Below are positions 1 to 6,393 of a stretch of DNA of 14,783 nt, in pieces. The DNA is taken from NCBI GenBank assembly GCA_003354055.1, contig PIVQ01000110.1, forward strand, positions 1 through 14,783. Direction: 5' to 3'. This DNA comes from Desulfobacteraceae bacterium (GTDB taxonomy: Bacteria; Desulfobacterota; Desulfobacteria; Desulfobacterales; Desulfobacteraceae). The translations under genes and the position numbers were made by a program. The stretch's first letter is position 1; every line of letters begins with the position of its first letter. Below the pieces are notes generated by a model that worked only from the letters and a program-made list of their open reading frames with translations, was not told the origin of the DNA and ran no database searches.

Positions 1-1063
1 TCCCCTTTAAAAAACGCTCTCCCAGCAGGCGGATACTGTATGTGCCCATTCCCCTGGAACTTCCTTTGGTGGAAAAAGAACGTTGAAAAATCTGCAGCCG
101 TACTTCTTCGGGCATCACCATGGCGTTGTGTACCCAAAATTCAATATGGCCGTCCCGAAGATCCGCCCCCATGGTGATGACAGAATCTGACGACTTTGCT
201 TCCAATGCGTTTTTAACCATATTGCCGATGATTCTGGTCAGCAGTCGCGGATCTCCTAAAAAATCCGTGGATTCGGCCGCAGAAGAGATGCATATTTTTT
301 TTCCTTCAGCCTCAGGATGTTTTTTATAAACAGAAATCACCTTGGAAAGAATCTCCATGGAATTCAAGTGAAAAGTCTCTATTTCAAGCCGTCCTTGCTC
401 AGCAGCCAGGATATCCCTTTGGGCATGTATTTCCTCCACAAGGGTATCTGTGGATACGGCTGCCAGGGAGAGAAATTCCTCTAGCTCTTCAGGGGTTGCT
501 TCCTGCATCAATTCGATAAGCCCCTGAACCCCGCCGGCCGTATTCAGAATATCGTGGAAAAACAGCCGTTCCAGAACGGTACGCCGTTTCTCGGCAGAGA
601 TGTCCTGAACGATCAAAAGGGTGAAGTGCCGGTCCAGAAGGGAGAGTGTCTTGGCCCTGATGCTGAAATCAAATGATTGCTTTTTCGAGCCGGCAATTAG
701 ATGGCATTCGTTGATTCTTATTTTCCCCGGGGCATCCTGACTGTCGAGAATTGCATTCACCGCACCGCAGTATTTGCATGCAATACTGGTCCCGCATCCC
801 CCTTGAGACAGTTCTTTCGCGTGAATACAGTTCAGGGCCTCTCCCGGGCGCAATCCGTAAATCTGATCTGGTGTGGGGATTTGCAGAAGCGTCACCAGAG
901 TTGGGTTGCAGTAGACGATCTGACGATAGATGTTCAGGATCACAAAGGCATCGGGGAACAATTGAGTAAGCTCCTGGATCAGCTCAAGTTTCCGGATATC
1001 TTCAATATCAGAGACCAGTTCTGCTTCAGATGCCCGATCCGGGGATGCAAATTCAGTTTTCAT
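1..1063 (-). CDS. PAS-domain sensor histidine kinase (3' end beyond window)
   Basis: My reverse-strand translation gives 354 residues without a stop, open at the left edge. Residues ~30-155 form a PAS-like region with a cysteine cluster (C79, C90, C96, C99; the last three in GCGTSIACKYCG). The phospho-acceptor motif is FFHDILN with H170, followed by a DHp helix. The HATPase part shows the N-box NMVKNALEA (N281, N285) and RSFSTKGSSRGMGTYS as the G-box/ATP lid. The usual Asp of the G1 box appears as Asn (VHNAM), which I believe is common in this kinase subgroup. No membrane segment is visible, so it is probably cytoplasmic. The start is ATG at 1063-1061, with AAGGAG 6 nt upstream, lying inside the preceding gene. 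It overlaps that gene by 11 bp, so translational coupling is likely. Ligand and partner regulator are unknown. The cysteines may bind Fe-S or zinc (inference). Confidence 0.88.
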   Translation of the reverse strand, partial: MKTEFASPDRASEAELVSDIEDIRKLELIQELTQLFPDAFVILNIYRQIVYCNPTLVTLLQIPTPDQIYGLRPGEALNCIHAKELSQGGCGTSIACKYCGAVNAILDSQDAPGKIRINECHLIAGSKKQSFDFSIRAKTLSLLDRHFTLLIVQDISAEKRRTVLERLFFHDILNTAGGVQGLIELMQEATPEELEEFLSLAAVSTDTLVEEIHAQRDILAAEQGRLEIETFHLNSMEILSKVISVYKKHPEAEGKKICISSAAESTDFLGDPRLLTRIIGNMVKNALEAKSSDSVITMGADLRDGHIEFWVHNAMVMPEEVRLQIFQRSFSTKGSSRGMGTYSIRLLGERFLKG

Positions 1064-1541
1064 GATTATCTCCTTGGGGCTGGGCCGAACAGTTAATATC
1101 AACAATCTGACTGCTTAGATAGGCCCGTGTCCGGTATTCGGTCATCCCTTTCAATTTGCCGATAATGCTTTTTACCCGTCTGATTTCCGATGACATTGCT
1201 TTTAAATCATTGTAGGCTGCTTCGGTTTCCGGTATGTCCATCATCATAATATCCACACCGGTCTGGAGGGCCTGGAGGGGCTGTCCCAATTCATGGCAGA
1301 CTGCACCTGTGATTTCCCTGATCGCTTTGATTTCAGCGGTTACCCGTTTTGCCTCCTCCTGTTTCCATTTCATCTTAAAGTGGTGAAGAACAAGACCTGA
1401 AATAACTCCGACCAGCAACGGAGGAATATAACCGCTCCACATGGGCCGGACATCCAGGATGATCCATTGCAGGGAATAGATTGCGCAAAATAAACCAGCA
1501 CCAATACTGCCAGCCTTAATTTTTGAAATAAATGACGACAT
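1053..1541 (-). CDS. Membrane-anchored DHp-only histidine kinase-like protein
   Basis: A 162-residue protein. Two hydrophobic segments (about residues 11-30 and 38-53) form a short hairpin in the membrane. A charged helix follows, then a HisKA/DHp-like domain with the H-box GAVCHELGQPLQAL (H83). Its end, KLKGMTEYRTRAYL, resembles the end of DHp domains in deltaproteobacterial kinases. There is no N-, G1- or G2-box: the protein stops where the ATPase domain would begin, so it cannot phosphorylate itself. The stop lies 11 bp inside the following PAS kinase (AATCATGAAAACTGA), so the two are almost certainly made together. It may be a phosphotransfer or dimerisation partner, or a membrane anchor for that kinase (inference). 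No strong Shine-Dalgarno is seen upstream of the ATG. The region 1542-1747, shared with the divergent gene, must hold the promoter. Confidence 0.75.
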   Translation of the reverse strand: MSSFISKIKAGSIGAGLFCAIYSLQWIILDVRPMWSGYIPPLLVGVISGLVLHHFKMKWKQEEAKRVTAEIKAIREITGAVCHELGQPLQALQTGVDIMMMDIPETEAAYNDLKAMSSEIRRVKSIIGKLKGMTEYRTRAYLSSQIVDINCSAQPQGDNHEN

Positions 1542-1651
1542 GTTAATTCTTTTATCCGAGGTTATGCTTAAGAGTTGCTTTAACTATAGCATCGTCTCAA
1601 GGATTCCAAAATGTTTTTTTCACTTGTATTGTAATTCTCAGGGTAATAGGG

Positions 1652-1671
1652 ATTCCGGCGGGCTACGGAAT
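1652..1671. promoter_or_regulatory. Inverted repeat ATTCCG-N8-CGGAAT, possible operator
   Basis: A perfect 6-bp inverted repeat (1652-1657 and 1666-1671) with an 8-bp spacer lies in the 206-bp gap between the divergent DHp-only gene and the DUF3786 gene. A site here could serve either gene. No convincing -35/-10 pair was found, so function is a guess from position and symmetry. Confidence 0.25.
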
Positions 1672-1747
1672 ATTGAATTTAAGAAGCTTGATTTCCAAGG
1701 GGCTTAGTTATAGACTTTTTCCGAATAATAACCCAAGGAGAATACCC

Positions 1748-2389
1748 ATGTCACAGGTTTCACCGGTATTTGAACAGCATTATGAAGATTACTTGAGACA
1801 GCTGGCCAGATTGGATCTTCGCAGCATCGGCACAGCTTTGGGCGGGCAGGTGGAAAAAGAGCAAAAAGAATGCCTGGTTCAGATGCCGTATTTCAATACT
1901 TCCTATACGATATCGTCAAAGGGCATCAACGGGCCTGACGGCAGAAAACCGGGATATGACACCTGCACCATTTTATGCCGGTACCTGATTATGGCCGGGA
2001 AACCCTGCGCCGGCGCAAATTCCCCTGGCGGAGATGACTGGATCGGATTTCGTGATTTAAAGGATTCAGGTCCCCTGACCGTTTATTTCAGGGATAATGT
2101 GGAACAGGTCTTGTCAGATACCCTCACCGGCCGCCTATCCAATGCTAAAATACTATTGTCCGGATTAAACGGCGCAGCACCGGACATGGATGTCAGCTAT
2201 GACCTGGCCGTTGAGATCACAGCTTTGCCAATGATCCCCATGCTTTTACTTTTCAATGATACCGAAGAGGGTTTTCCCGCATCCTGTTCGATTCTGTTCC
2301 GGTCCCGGGTGGAAACCTTTCTGGATGCCGAGTGTATTGCCATGATCGGATACCGTCTGGCCGCCTTGATTCAAAAGATCTTATCTTGA
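1748..2389 (+). CDS. DUF3786 domain protein
   Basis: A 213-residue soluble protein of unknown function. The start ATG at 1748 is chosen because AAGGAG (1735-1740) sits 7 nt upstream; an ATG 25 codons earlier has no such site and adds residues unlike the family. Features that fit DUF3786 are DTCTILCRYL (D71 onward), DDWIGFRDL (~96-104) and the C-terminal LFNDTEEGFPASCSILF (~168-184), where the family usually has a (D)DEFP-(A)S-ILFD pattern. DUF3786 proteins occur in anaerobic bacteria and methanogenic archaea; no biochemical role is known to me. There is no signal peptide or membrane segment. The gene stands alone on its strand, divergent from the kinase pair and convergent with tesB, with only 8 bp between the stop codons and so no room for a separate terminator. 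Confidence 0.75.
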   Translation: MSQVSPVFEQHYEDYLRQLARLDLRSIGTALGGQVEKEQKECLVQMPYFNTSYTISSKGINGPDGRKPGYDTCTILCRYLIMAGKPCAGANSPGGDDWIGFRDLKDSGPLTVYFRDNVEQVLSDTLTGRLSNAKILLSGLNGAAPDMDVSYDLAVEITALPMIPMLLLFNDTEEGFPASCSILFRSRVETFLDAECIAMIGYRLAALIQKILS

Positions 2390-2397
2390 CCCGGATC

Positions 2398-3273
2398 TTA
2401 TTTCACGGTCCGGAGCATCCCCTCCTGGGCCACACTGGCCACAAGCGTCCCGTCCCGGGTGTAGATGGAACCGAAGTTCAGACCCCGGCCGCCGTCTGCA
2501 CTGGGGCTGCGGGTGACATGGAGCAGCCAGTCATCCATCCGAAAATCCCTGTGAAACCAGATGGCATGGTCCAGGCTGGCCACACGCATATCCTGTGACC
2601 AGAAGGTCTTACCGTGGGGATAAAGTGCGGTTGACACCAGTTGGAAATCAGAGGCATAGGCCAGCATATATCTGTGGATGGCCGCATCATCCGGAATCTT
2701 GTCTATGGCCCTGAACCAGATGTACTTGGTCGGCGGCATCGGCTTCGGATCAAAGGGATTCACCGGGTTGACCACTCGCAGTTCAATCGGCTTTGTGCAG
2801 AGCAGTTTTTCCCTGACACCTTTGGGGATACTGTCGGCCAGCCGCTTGACCATCTCCACCTCAGATTCAATGCCTTCAGGACCTTTGACCTCGGGCATGG
2901 GATCCTGGTGGGAAAATCCTGCTTCCCCCTTATGAAATGAGGCTGCCATGGAGAAAATAGCATTCCCCTTCTGGACAGCCTTAACCTGCCGGGTGGCAAA
3001 GGAGCGGCCGTCCCTGAGGCGGTCAACTGTGTAGACAATAGGAAGGGACGCGTCTCCCGCCCGCATGAAATACCCGTGGAGGCTGTGGGCGTTGAATTCC
3101 CCTGGCACGGTACGTGAGGCCGCAGACAGTGCCTGACCCAGTACCTGGCCACCGAATACATTGCCGAAGCCTAAATCCTGGCTCTGTCCCCGGTATATAT
3201 TTTCTTCTATTTTTTCCAGGCTTAAAAGGCCTAACAGTTCTTCCAGTACATTGCCTTCACAACAGACGTTCAT
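2398..3273 (-). CDS. tesB: Acyl-CoA thioesterase II (TesB family)
   Basis: A 291-residue double-hotdog enzyme that hydrolyses acyl-CoA to free acid and CoA in the cytoplasm. It lines up along its whole length with E. coli TesB (286 aa): LEKIEENIYRGQSQDLG near the N-terminus, VFGGQVLGQAL, HSLHGYFMRAGD, SLDHAIWFHRDF and GTLVASVAQEGMLR. Against the E. coli catalytic triad Asp204/Thr228/Gln278 the matching residues here are Asp209, Ser233 and Gln283, so the hydroxyl residue is Ser instead of Thr. The start is ATG 3273-3271 with AAGGA at 3283-3279. This Shine-Dalgarno overlaps the stop codon of the upstream DMT transporter gene, which implies coupled translation. Together with the SDR enzyme further upstream, the cluster suggests acyl-CoA or organic-acid metabolism, with the transporter moving a related compound (inference). 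Confidence 0.93.
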   Translation of the reverse strand: MNVCCEGNVLEELLGLLSLEKIEENIYRGQSQDLGFGNVFGGQVLGQALSAASRTVPGEFNAHSLHGYFMRAGDASLPIVYTVDRLRDGRSFATRQVKAVQKGNAIFSMAASFHKGEAGFSHQDPMPEVKGPEGIESEVEMVKRLADSIPKGVREKLLCTKPIELRVVNPVNPFDPKPMPPTKYIWFRAIDKIPDDAAIHRYMLAYASDFQLVSTALYPHGKTFWSQDMRVASLDHAIWFHRDFRMDDWLLHVTRSPSADGGRGLNFGSIYTRDGTLVASVAQEGMLRTVK

Positions 3274-3281
3274 GGCTATCC

Positions 3282-4187
3282 TTACGCTTTATTTTTAGTT
3301 TCCGCCCTGACATTGATCAGGTTCCCGGCCAGCATGACCATGGCGCCGATCATTACAAATTGATCCAATGCCTCTTTGTAAACCAGAAAGCCCACAAATG
3401 CAATCAGGGGCAGGCGTAAAAAGTCCATGGGCACCACCACGGTGGCCGGCGCGATTTTCAGGGCTCGTGCCATGCAATAATGGCCGGAAAGGGCTGCGAT
3501 GCCGACGATCAGGATCCAGGGAATCATAACAGGCTGCGGCAGGTGAAACCCGTCCAGAGACAGAAAAAATCCCATGGGCAGCTGAATCAGGGTCATATAA
3601 AAGAGAATGCTCAACGGGGAGTCAAATTGGGTGATTTTTTTGGTCAGGGTATGGGAAAGGGCGTAACAGACCGCACCGAACAGCACTGCCAGAGAGGCCA
3701 TGTTCATGACGCCCAACCCTGGGCGAAGGATGATGAGCATGCCTGCGATGCCAAAACCGACTGCGGCGATCCTAGGTCCTGTGAGCCGTTCACCCAGGAG
3801 GATCAGGGCTAAAATGGCCGTCCACACGGGCAGGGTGAATTCAATGGCAAACACTTCGGCCAGAGAAATATAGGCAATGCCGTAAAACCAGCCGAACTGC
3901 CCGCCGAAATGGGCAATGTTGCGGATCAGGTGAAGCCTAAGGCGTTGGGTTTTAATCTGCTGTATCCCGGTCTTGAGGACGATCAGCCCGATGATGACCA
4001 ACCCCACAAGACTGCGGAAAAAGAGAATCTGGAAGGTGGAAAGATCTGCCGACAATTCCCTGCCGGCCACCGCCATGGCGGCAAAGGAAAAAAGGGTGCC
4101 TGTCATCCAGAGGCTTGCAACAATAACCGAATGGGGGGCTCCGCTGGCTTTCCCGCTGGCTTTCCCGTTGTCTTTTTCGTATTCCAT
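3282..4187 (-). CDS. DMT-superfamily transporter, EamA type
   Basis: A 301-residue inner-membrane protein with about ten hydrophobic helices in two repeated halves, as in EamA (drug/metabolite transporter, RhaT/YdcZ-like) permeases. Recognisable family stretches are RNIAHFGGQFGWFYGIAYISLAE (split across helices) and AEVFAIEFTLPVWTAILALI in the first half, and AALSGHYCMARALKIAPATV with VVPMDFLRLPLIAFVG in the second. The start is ATG 4187 with AAGGAG (4199-4194) 6 nt upstream. The N-terminal tail contains a short tandem repeat, GKASGKASG, encoded by two exact copies of a 12-bp unit (4143-4166). Substrate cannot be told from sequence; family members export amino acids, nucleotides or carboxylates. 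The gene is followed at 8 bp by tesB and preceded at 109 bp by the SDR gene. Confidence 0.9.
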   Translation of the reverse strand: MEYEKDNGKASGKASGAPHSVIVASLWMTGTLFSFAAMAVAGRELSADLSTFQILFFRSLVGLVIIGLIVLKTGIQQIKTQRLRLHLIRNIAHFGGQFGWFYGIAYISLAEVFAIEFTLPVWTAILALILLGERLTGPRIAAVGFGIAGMLIILRPGLGVMNMASLAVLFGAVCYALSHTLTKKITQFDSPLSILFYMTLIQLPMGFFLSLDGFHLPQPVMIPWILIVGIAALSGHYCMARALKIAPATVVVPMDFLRLPLIAFVGFLVYKEALDQFVMIGAMVMLAGNLINVRAETKNKA

Positions 4188-4296
4188 CCCAGGCTCCTTG
4201 GTAAATAGTCCCTGCCATACTGGGATGAAATGAAAACTTTTTCAAGTCCCCCGGGAAAAGAAATTGGCCGCAGGTCGCTGACCATCTGTCCTTTTA

Positions 4297-5082
4297 TCAG
4301 GCCAGTCCGCCGCCATCCACTGTAAGGTTGGTGCCGCTGACCCATGCGGACATGGGGCTGGCAAAGAAGAGAACCGCATTGGCCACATCTTGCGGGACGC
4401 CCACCCGGTTCAGGGGGCGGTCAGCCGCCTCTTCCATAAAAGTCGCGTCATCCTCGCCCAGCTGTTTGGCCTCATCATGAAGCAGTGGGGTGTCAATGTC
4501 GCCGGGGCTCACGGAGTTCACCCGGATGCCCTGGGGGCCGTGGTCTATGGCCATGGCACGGGTCATGTTCACGATGCCGCCTTTGGCCGCACAATAAGAA
4601 ACTGCCTTGTCACCGCCCTTAAGTCCCCAGCCCGAGCCTGTGTTAATGATGCTGCCGCCGCCGTTTTTGGCCATCACAGGTACGGTATATTTAGACAGGA
4701 GAAATGCACCTTTCAGGGTCACGTCAATAACCAGGTTCCATTCGTCTTCCGCCAGGTCTTCAACGGTCTTACGCCGGATTACGCCCGCATTGTTGAACAG
4801 GACGTCGATCCTGCCGTGGCGCTCGGAAATGCTTTCAACAGCACCCCTACAGTCATTCTCCGAGGTGACGTTGCACAGGATAAATTCAGCCTTGCCGCCT
4901 AAGTTTGAAATGTTTTCAACGGCTTCTTTGCCTTTGTTTTTATCAATATCCAGAATAACCGATACCGCACCTTTCAGGGCCAGAAGCTCTGCCGTGCCAT
5001 ATCCGATTCCCGAAGAACCGCCTGTAACTATTGCGACCTTACCGCTTAAATCCAAAAGTGAATCATTGGTACCTGTACACAT
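4297..5082 (-). CDS. Short-chain dehydrogenase/reductase (SDR family)
   Basis: A 261-residue classical SDR oxidoreductase. Visible motifs are the cofactor loop TGGSSGIG (20-27), NNAG (97-100), catalytic Ser150 in NTGSGWG, and Tyr163/Lys167 in YCAAK. RVNSVSPGDIDTPL and the C-terminal SGTNLTVDGGGLA are also typical. An acidic residue after beta-2 (LDID) suggests NAD(H) rather than NADP(H). The Asn that often completes the tetrad (vNl.G) is Thr here (DVTLKG), a change also seen in other SDRs. The reading frame is open for a further 133 codons upstream, but the start is placed at ATG 5082 because the SDR fold begins there and AGGAG lies 8 nt upstream; the extension has no SDR similarity. The substrate is not predictable; FabG, 3-hydroxyacyl-CoA and polyol dehydrogenases look alike at this level. 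Confidence 0.9.
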   Translation of the reverse strand: MCTGTNDSLLDLSGKVAIVTGGSSGIGYGTAELLALKGAVSVILDIDKNKGKEAVENISNLGGKAEFILCNVTSENDCRGAVESISERHGRIDVLFNNAGVIRRKTVEDLAEDEWNLVIDVTLKGAFLLSKYTVPVMAKNGGGSIINTGSGWGLKGGDKAVSYCAAKGGIVNMTRAMAIDHGPQGIRVNSVSPGDIDTPLLHDEAKQLGEDDATFMEEAADRPLNRVGVPQDVANAVLFFASPMSAWVSGTNLTVDGGGLA

Positions 5083-5220
5083 GATGATATCTCCTGTTCT
5101 GTTCTGCCCATCGGCCTGTTTGCCCGGCGCGTTAGCCCTTAGGTTTATTTGCCGGCCAATGGGGTGGTTTCGTAATGTCAGGGCTGACGGGCCAATGCGC
5201 ATATGCAAAGGAAGGCAGCC

Positions 5221-5296
5221 GTTGCTGGCAAGGACTTGATAGCAACGACTGTGCCAGGGAGGAAAAACGAGTTTCCTCTGAAAGGCCGTGGCCTTT
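5221..5296. repeat. Three consecutive hairpins upstream of the SDR gene
   Basis: Three perfect inverted repeats stand in a row: GTTGCT/AGCAAC (5221-5226 / 5241-5246), GAGGAAA/TTTCCTC (5259-5265 / 5272-5278) and AAAGGCC-GT-GGCCTTT (5281-5287 / 5290-5296). In the SDR orientation they would fall in a long 5' leader. They could be a structured leader RNA or an intergenic repeat. The region's spurious reading frames on both strands are consistent with a non-coding structured segment. No known riboswitch motif was recognised. Confidence 0.45.
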
Positions 5297-5422
5297 GCCT
5301 GCTTTGGATACGCGGTGTTTTTTAAATCTAAGAGGATGAAAGCCGGACCCGGGATTGCATTTGTCTGTCTGAAATAGTTTGTCTCGTGGATCTCGGGGAA
5401 TGACTCGGTATCCTGAAATGCC

Positions 5423-5452
5423 TTTATAATCAATCTGATAACGACTTGCCAA
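5423..5452 (-). promoter_or_regulatory. Weak sigma-70-like promoter candidate for the SDR gene
   Basis: On the minus strand TTGGCA (5452-5447) and TATAAA (5428-5423) are separated by 18 bp. Transcription from here would give a leader of over 300 nt that contains the three hairpins. The match is moderate and AT-rich chance matches are frequent. Confidence 0.22.
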
Positions 5453-5589
5453 ATTTGACAATTGGACGTCACATGTGTCAATTCGGACCGTTTGGAATAT
5501 GTGAGTAATCTTTTAAGGGATGCTGTTTTTAATGGATTGTATAGAGACCTTTATAGGTTTTTAAATGTAATCGTCCCGGACCCGGACCC

Positions 5590-5728
5590 GGCAGCGACAG
5601 GGCGAGGGGGATTCCGTTAAATCTCAAGCAGTCGTCCTGACTGCTTGAGAAGCGGAGATTTTAGGGTTCTTTCAGTCCATGACGCCCCGAAAATCTACGC
5701 CACTCCACCCCCTCACCCTGCCGCTGCC
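5590..5728. repeat. 139-bp nested inverted-repeat element (three-way-junction fold)
   Basis: Terminal arms of 21 bp (5590-5610 and 5708-5728) are inverted copies differing at two positions; each has a purine/pyrimidine-skewed run ending in GGGGG or CCCCC. Inside lie a perfect 12-bp stem (5622-5633 / 5639-5650, 5-nt loop) and a 15-bp stem with two mismatches (5652-5666 / 5686-5700, 19-nt loop). The three helices together form a compact three-way junction using almost every base. It is GC-rich compared with the AT-rich DNA to its right and sits in a gene-free region. It could be a MITE or REP-like mobile repeat, or a structured RNA. No transposase is encoded nearby and no clear target-site duplication was seen. 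Confidence 0.8.
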
Positions 5729-6178
5729 TGATCCTCCCGGTTTGCAAACTTAACTCTGTATGCTGATCTTTTAGAGAGCCGTTCGAACATAACATTTAGG
5801 ATTCTTGATGAATTGTGAATTATTCAGAGAGTTAATTATGATGCAAGTCTCTTTGGTGCTTGATATTCACGCTTTGCATTCATGTTTTCTGTTGCATTTT
5901 TTTGCCGGTAATGATTATCTCAGCTTATGTGATAATAAGCTCTTGATCGAAGATCACAATTAATTCCAACCGTATATTACTCAGATATTCATGATATGCG
6001 GTTAACCGGATATCTCGGCTATACGGAATCGTTCAATTACCTGTTCATCGAGAGTTTGAAGTACGGAAGAGAATCGAAAAATGACCCCAGATGATGACAT
6101 TATCTACTCCCCCAATTCAGCAATTAACGCTGCTAAGGGGCAATATTCAACACTGTTTGACAAATGGATGAGGTTAAA

Positions 6179-6367
6179 ATGAAAAAAACAGTTCGTCTGG
6201 GAGATGTACTCGAGGTGAAAGCGTGGTGGACAAATCTTAAATCCTCAGAGACCAGACCTGATTTTGGCTTTAGAACAGTGAAATGTCATGTGACAAATCA
6301 GAATAACAAGCCTGTTGTTGAATATGGGTACCAGTATATTATCAGAACTGTTTTGGAACAGGACTGA
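6179..6367 (+). pseudogene. MaoC-like (hotdog) dehydratase, C-terminal fragment
   Basis: A 62-residue ORF starting MKKTVRLGDVLEVKAWWTN. The pattern LGDVLEV...SSETRPDFG..TVKCHVTNQNN..VVEY matches the second half of MaoC/R-hydratase hotdog domains (GDtl.v...e.r.S..rpd.Giv.v...v.NQ.Ge.v). The first half, which carries the hydratase Asp/His active site, is missing, and I find nothing like it in the upstream frames. It therefore cannot be an active hydratase by itself. ATG 6179 is preferred to ATG 6164 because GAGG lies 5 nt upstream; 6164 has a stop two codons before it. It sits 26 bp ahead of the acyltransferase gene and may be co-transcribed with it. It is a decayed gene end or a very short stand-alone protein. 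Confidence 0.55.
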
Positions 6368-6393
6368 TTCCAATAGCGATTAAGAGAGTGTGT

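Larger units (their letters stand above)
5083..6163. other. Long gene-free region with structured repeats
   Basis: About 1.08 kb without a credible gene on either strand. From left to right it holds the three hairpins upstream of the SDR gene, a promoter candidate on the minus strand, the 139-bp nested inverted repeat, and then AT-rich DNA from about 5750. In that AT-rich part there is a 7-bp hairpin AGCTTAT-N6-ATAAGCT (5922-5941) and a plus-strand TTGTGA-N18-TATGAT pair (5813-5842) that could be a weak promoter for the genes at 6179 onward. No coding similarity was found when reading the last ~170 bp before the MaoC fragment in the plus frames. Confidence 0.6.

Noticed and set aside
1673..1747. 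25-codon upstream extension of the DUF3786 gene
   Set aside because: No ribosome site at 1673; AAGGAG stands directly before the ATG at 1748.
4143..4166. Two exact 12-bp tandem copies in the transporter N-terminus as a phase-variation repeat
   Set aside because: The unit is a multiple of three and has only two copies, so it changes tail length without shifting frame.
5128..5175. Integron attC-like look of GCGTTAGCC with an inverted AGGGCTGAC downstream
   Set aside because: Core sites do not match the RYYYAAC/GTTRRRY rules and there is no integrase or cassette array.
5083..5481. 133-codon upstream extension of the SDR reading frame
   Set aside because: No SDR similarity, a good Shine-Dalgarno and the fold both begin at 5082, and the extension runs through palindromic hairpins.
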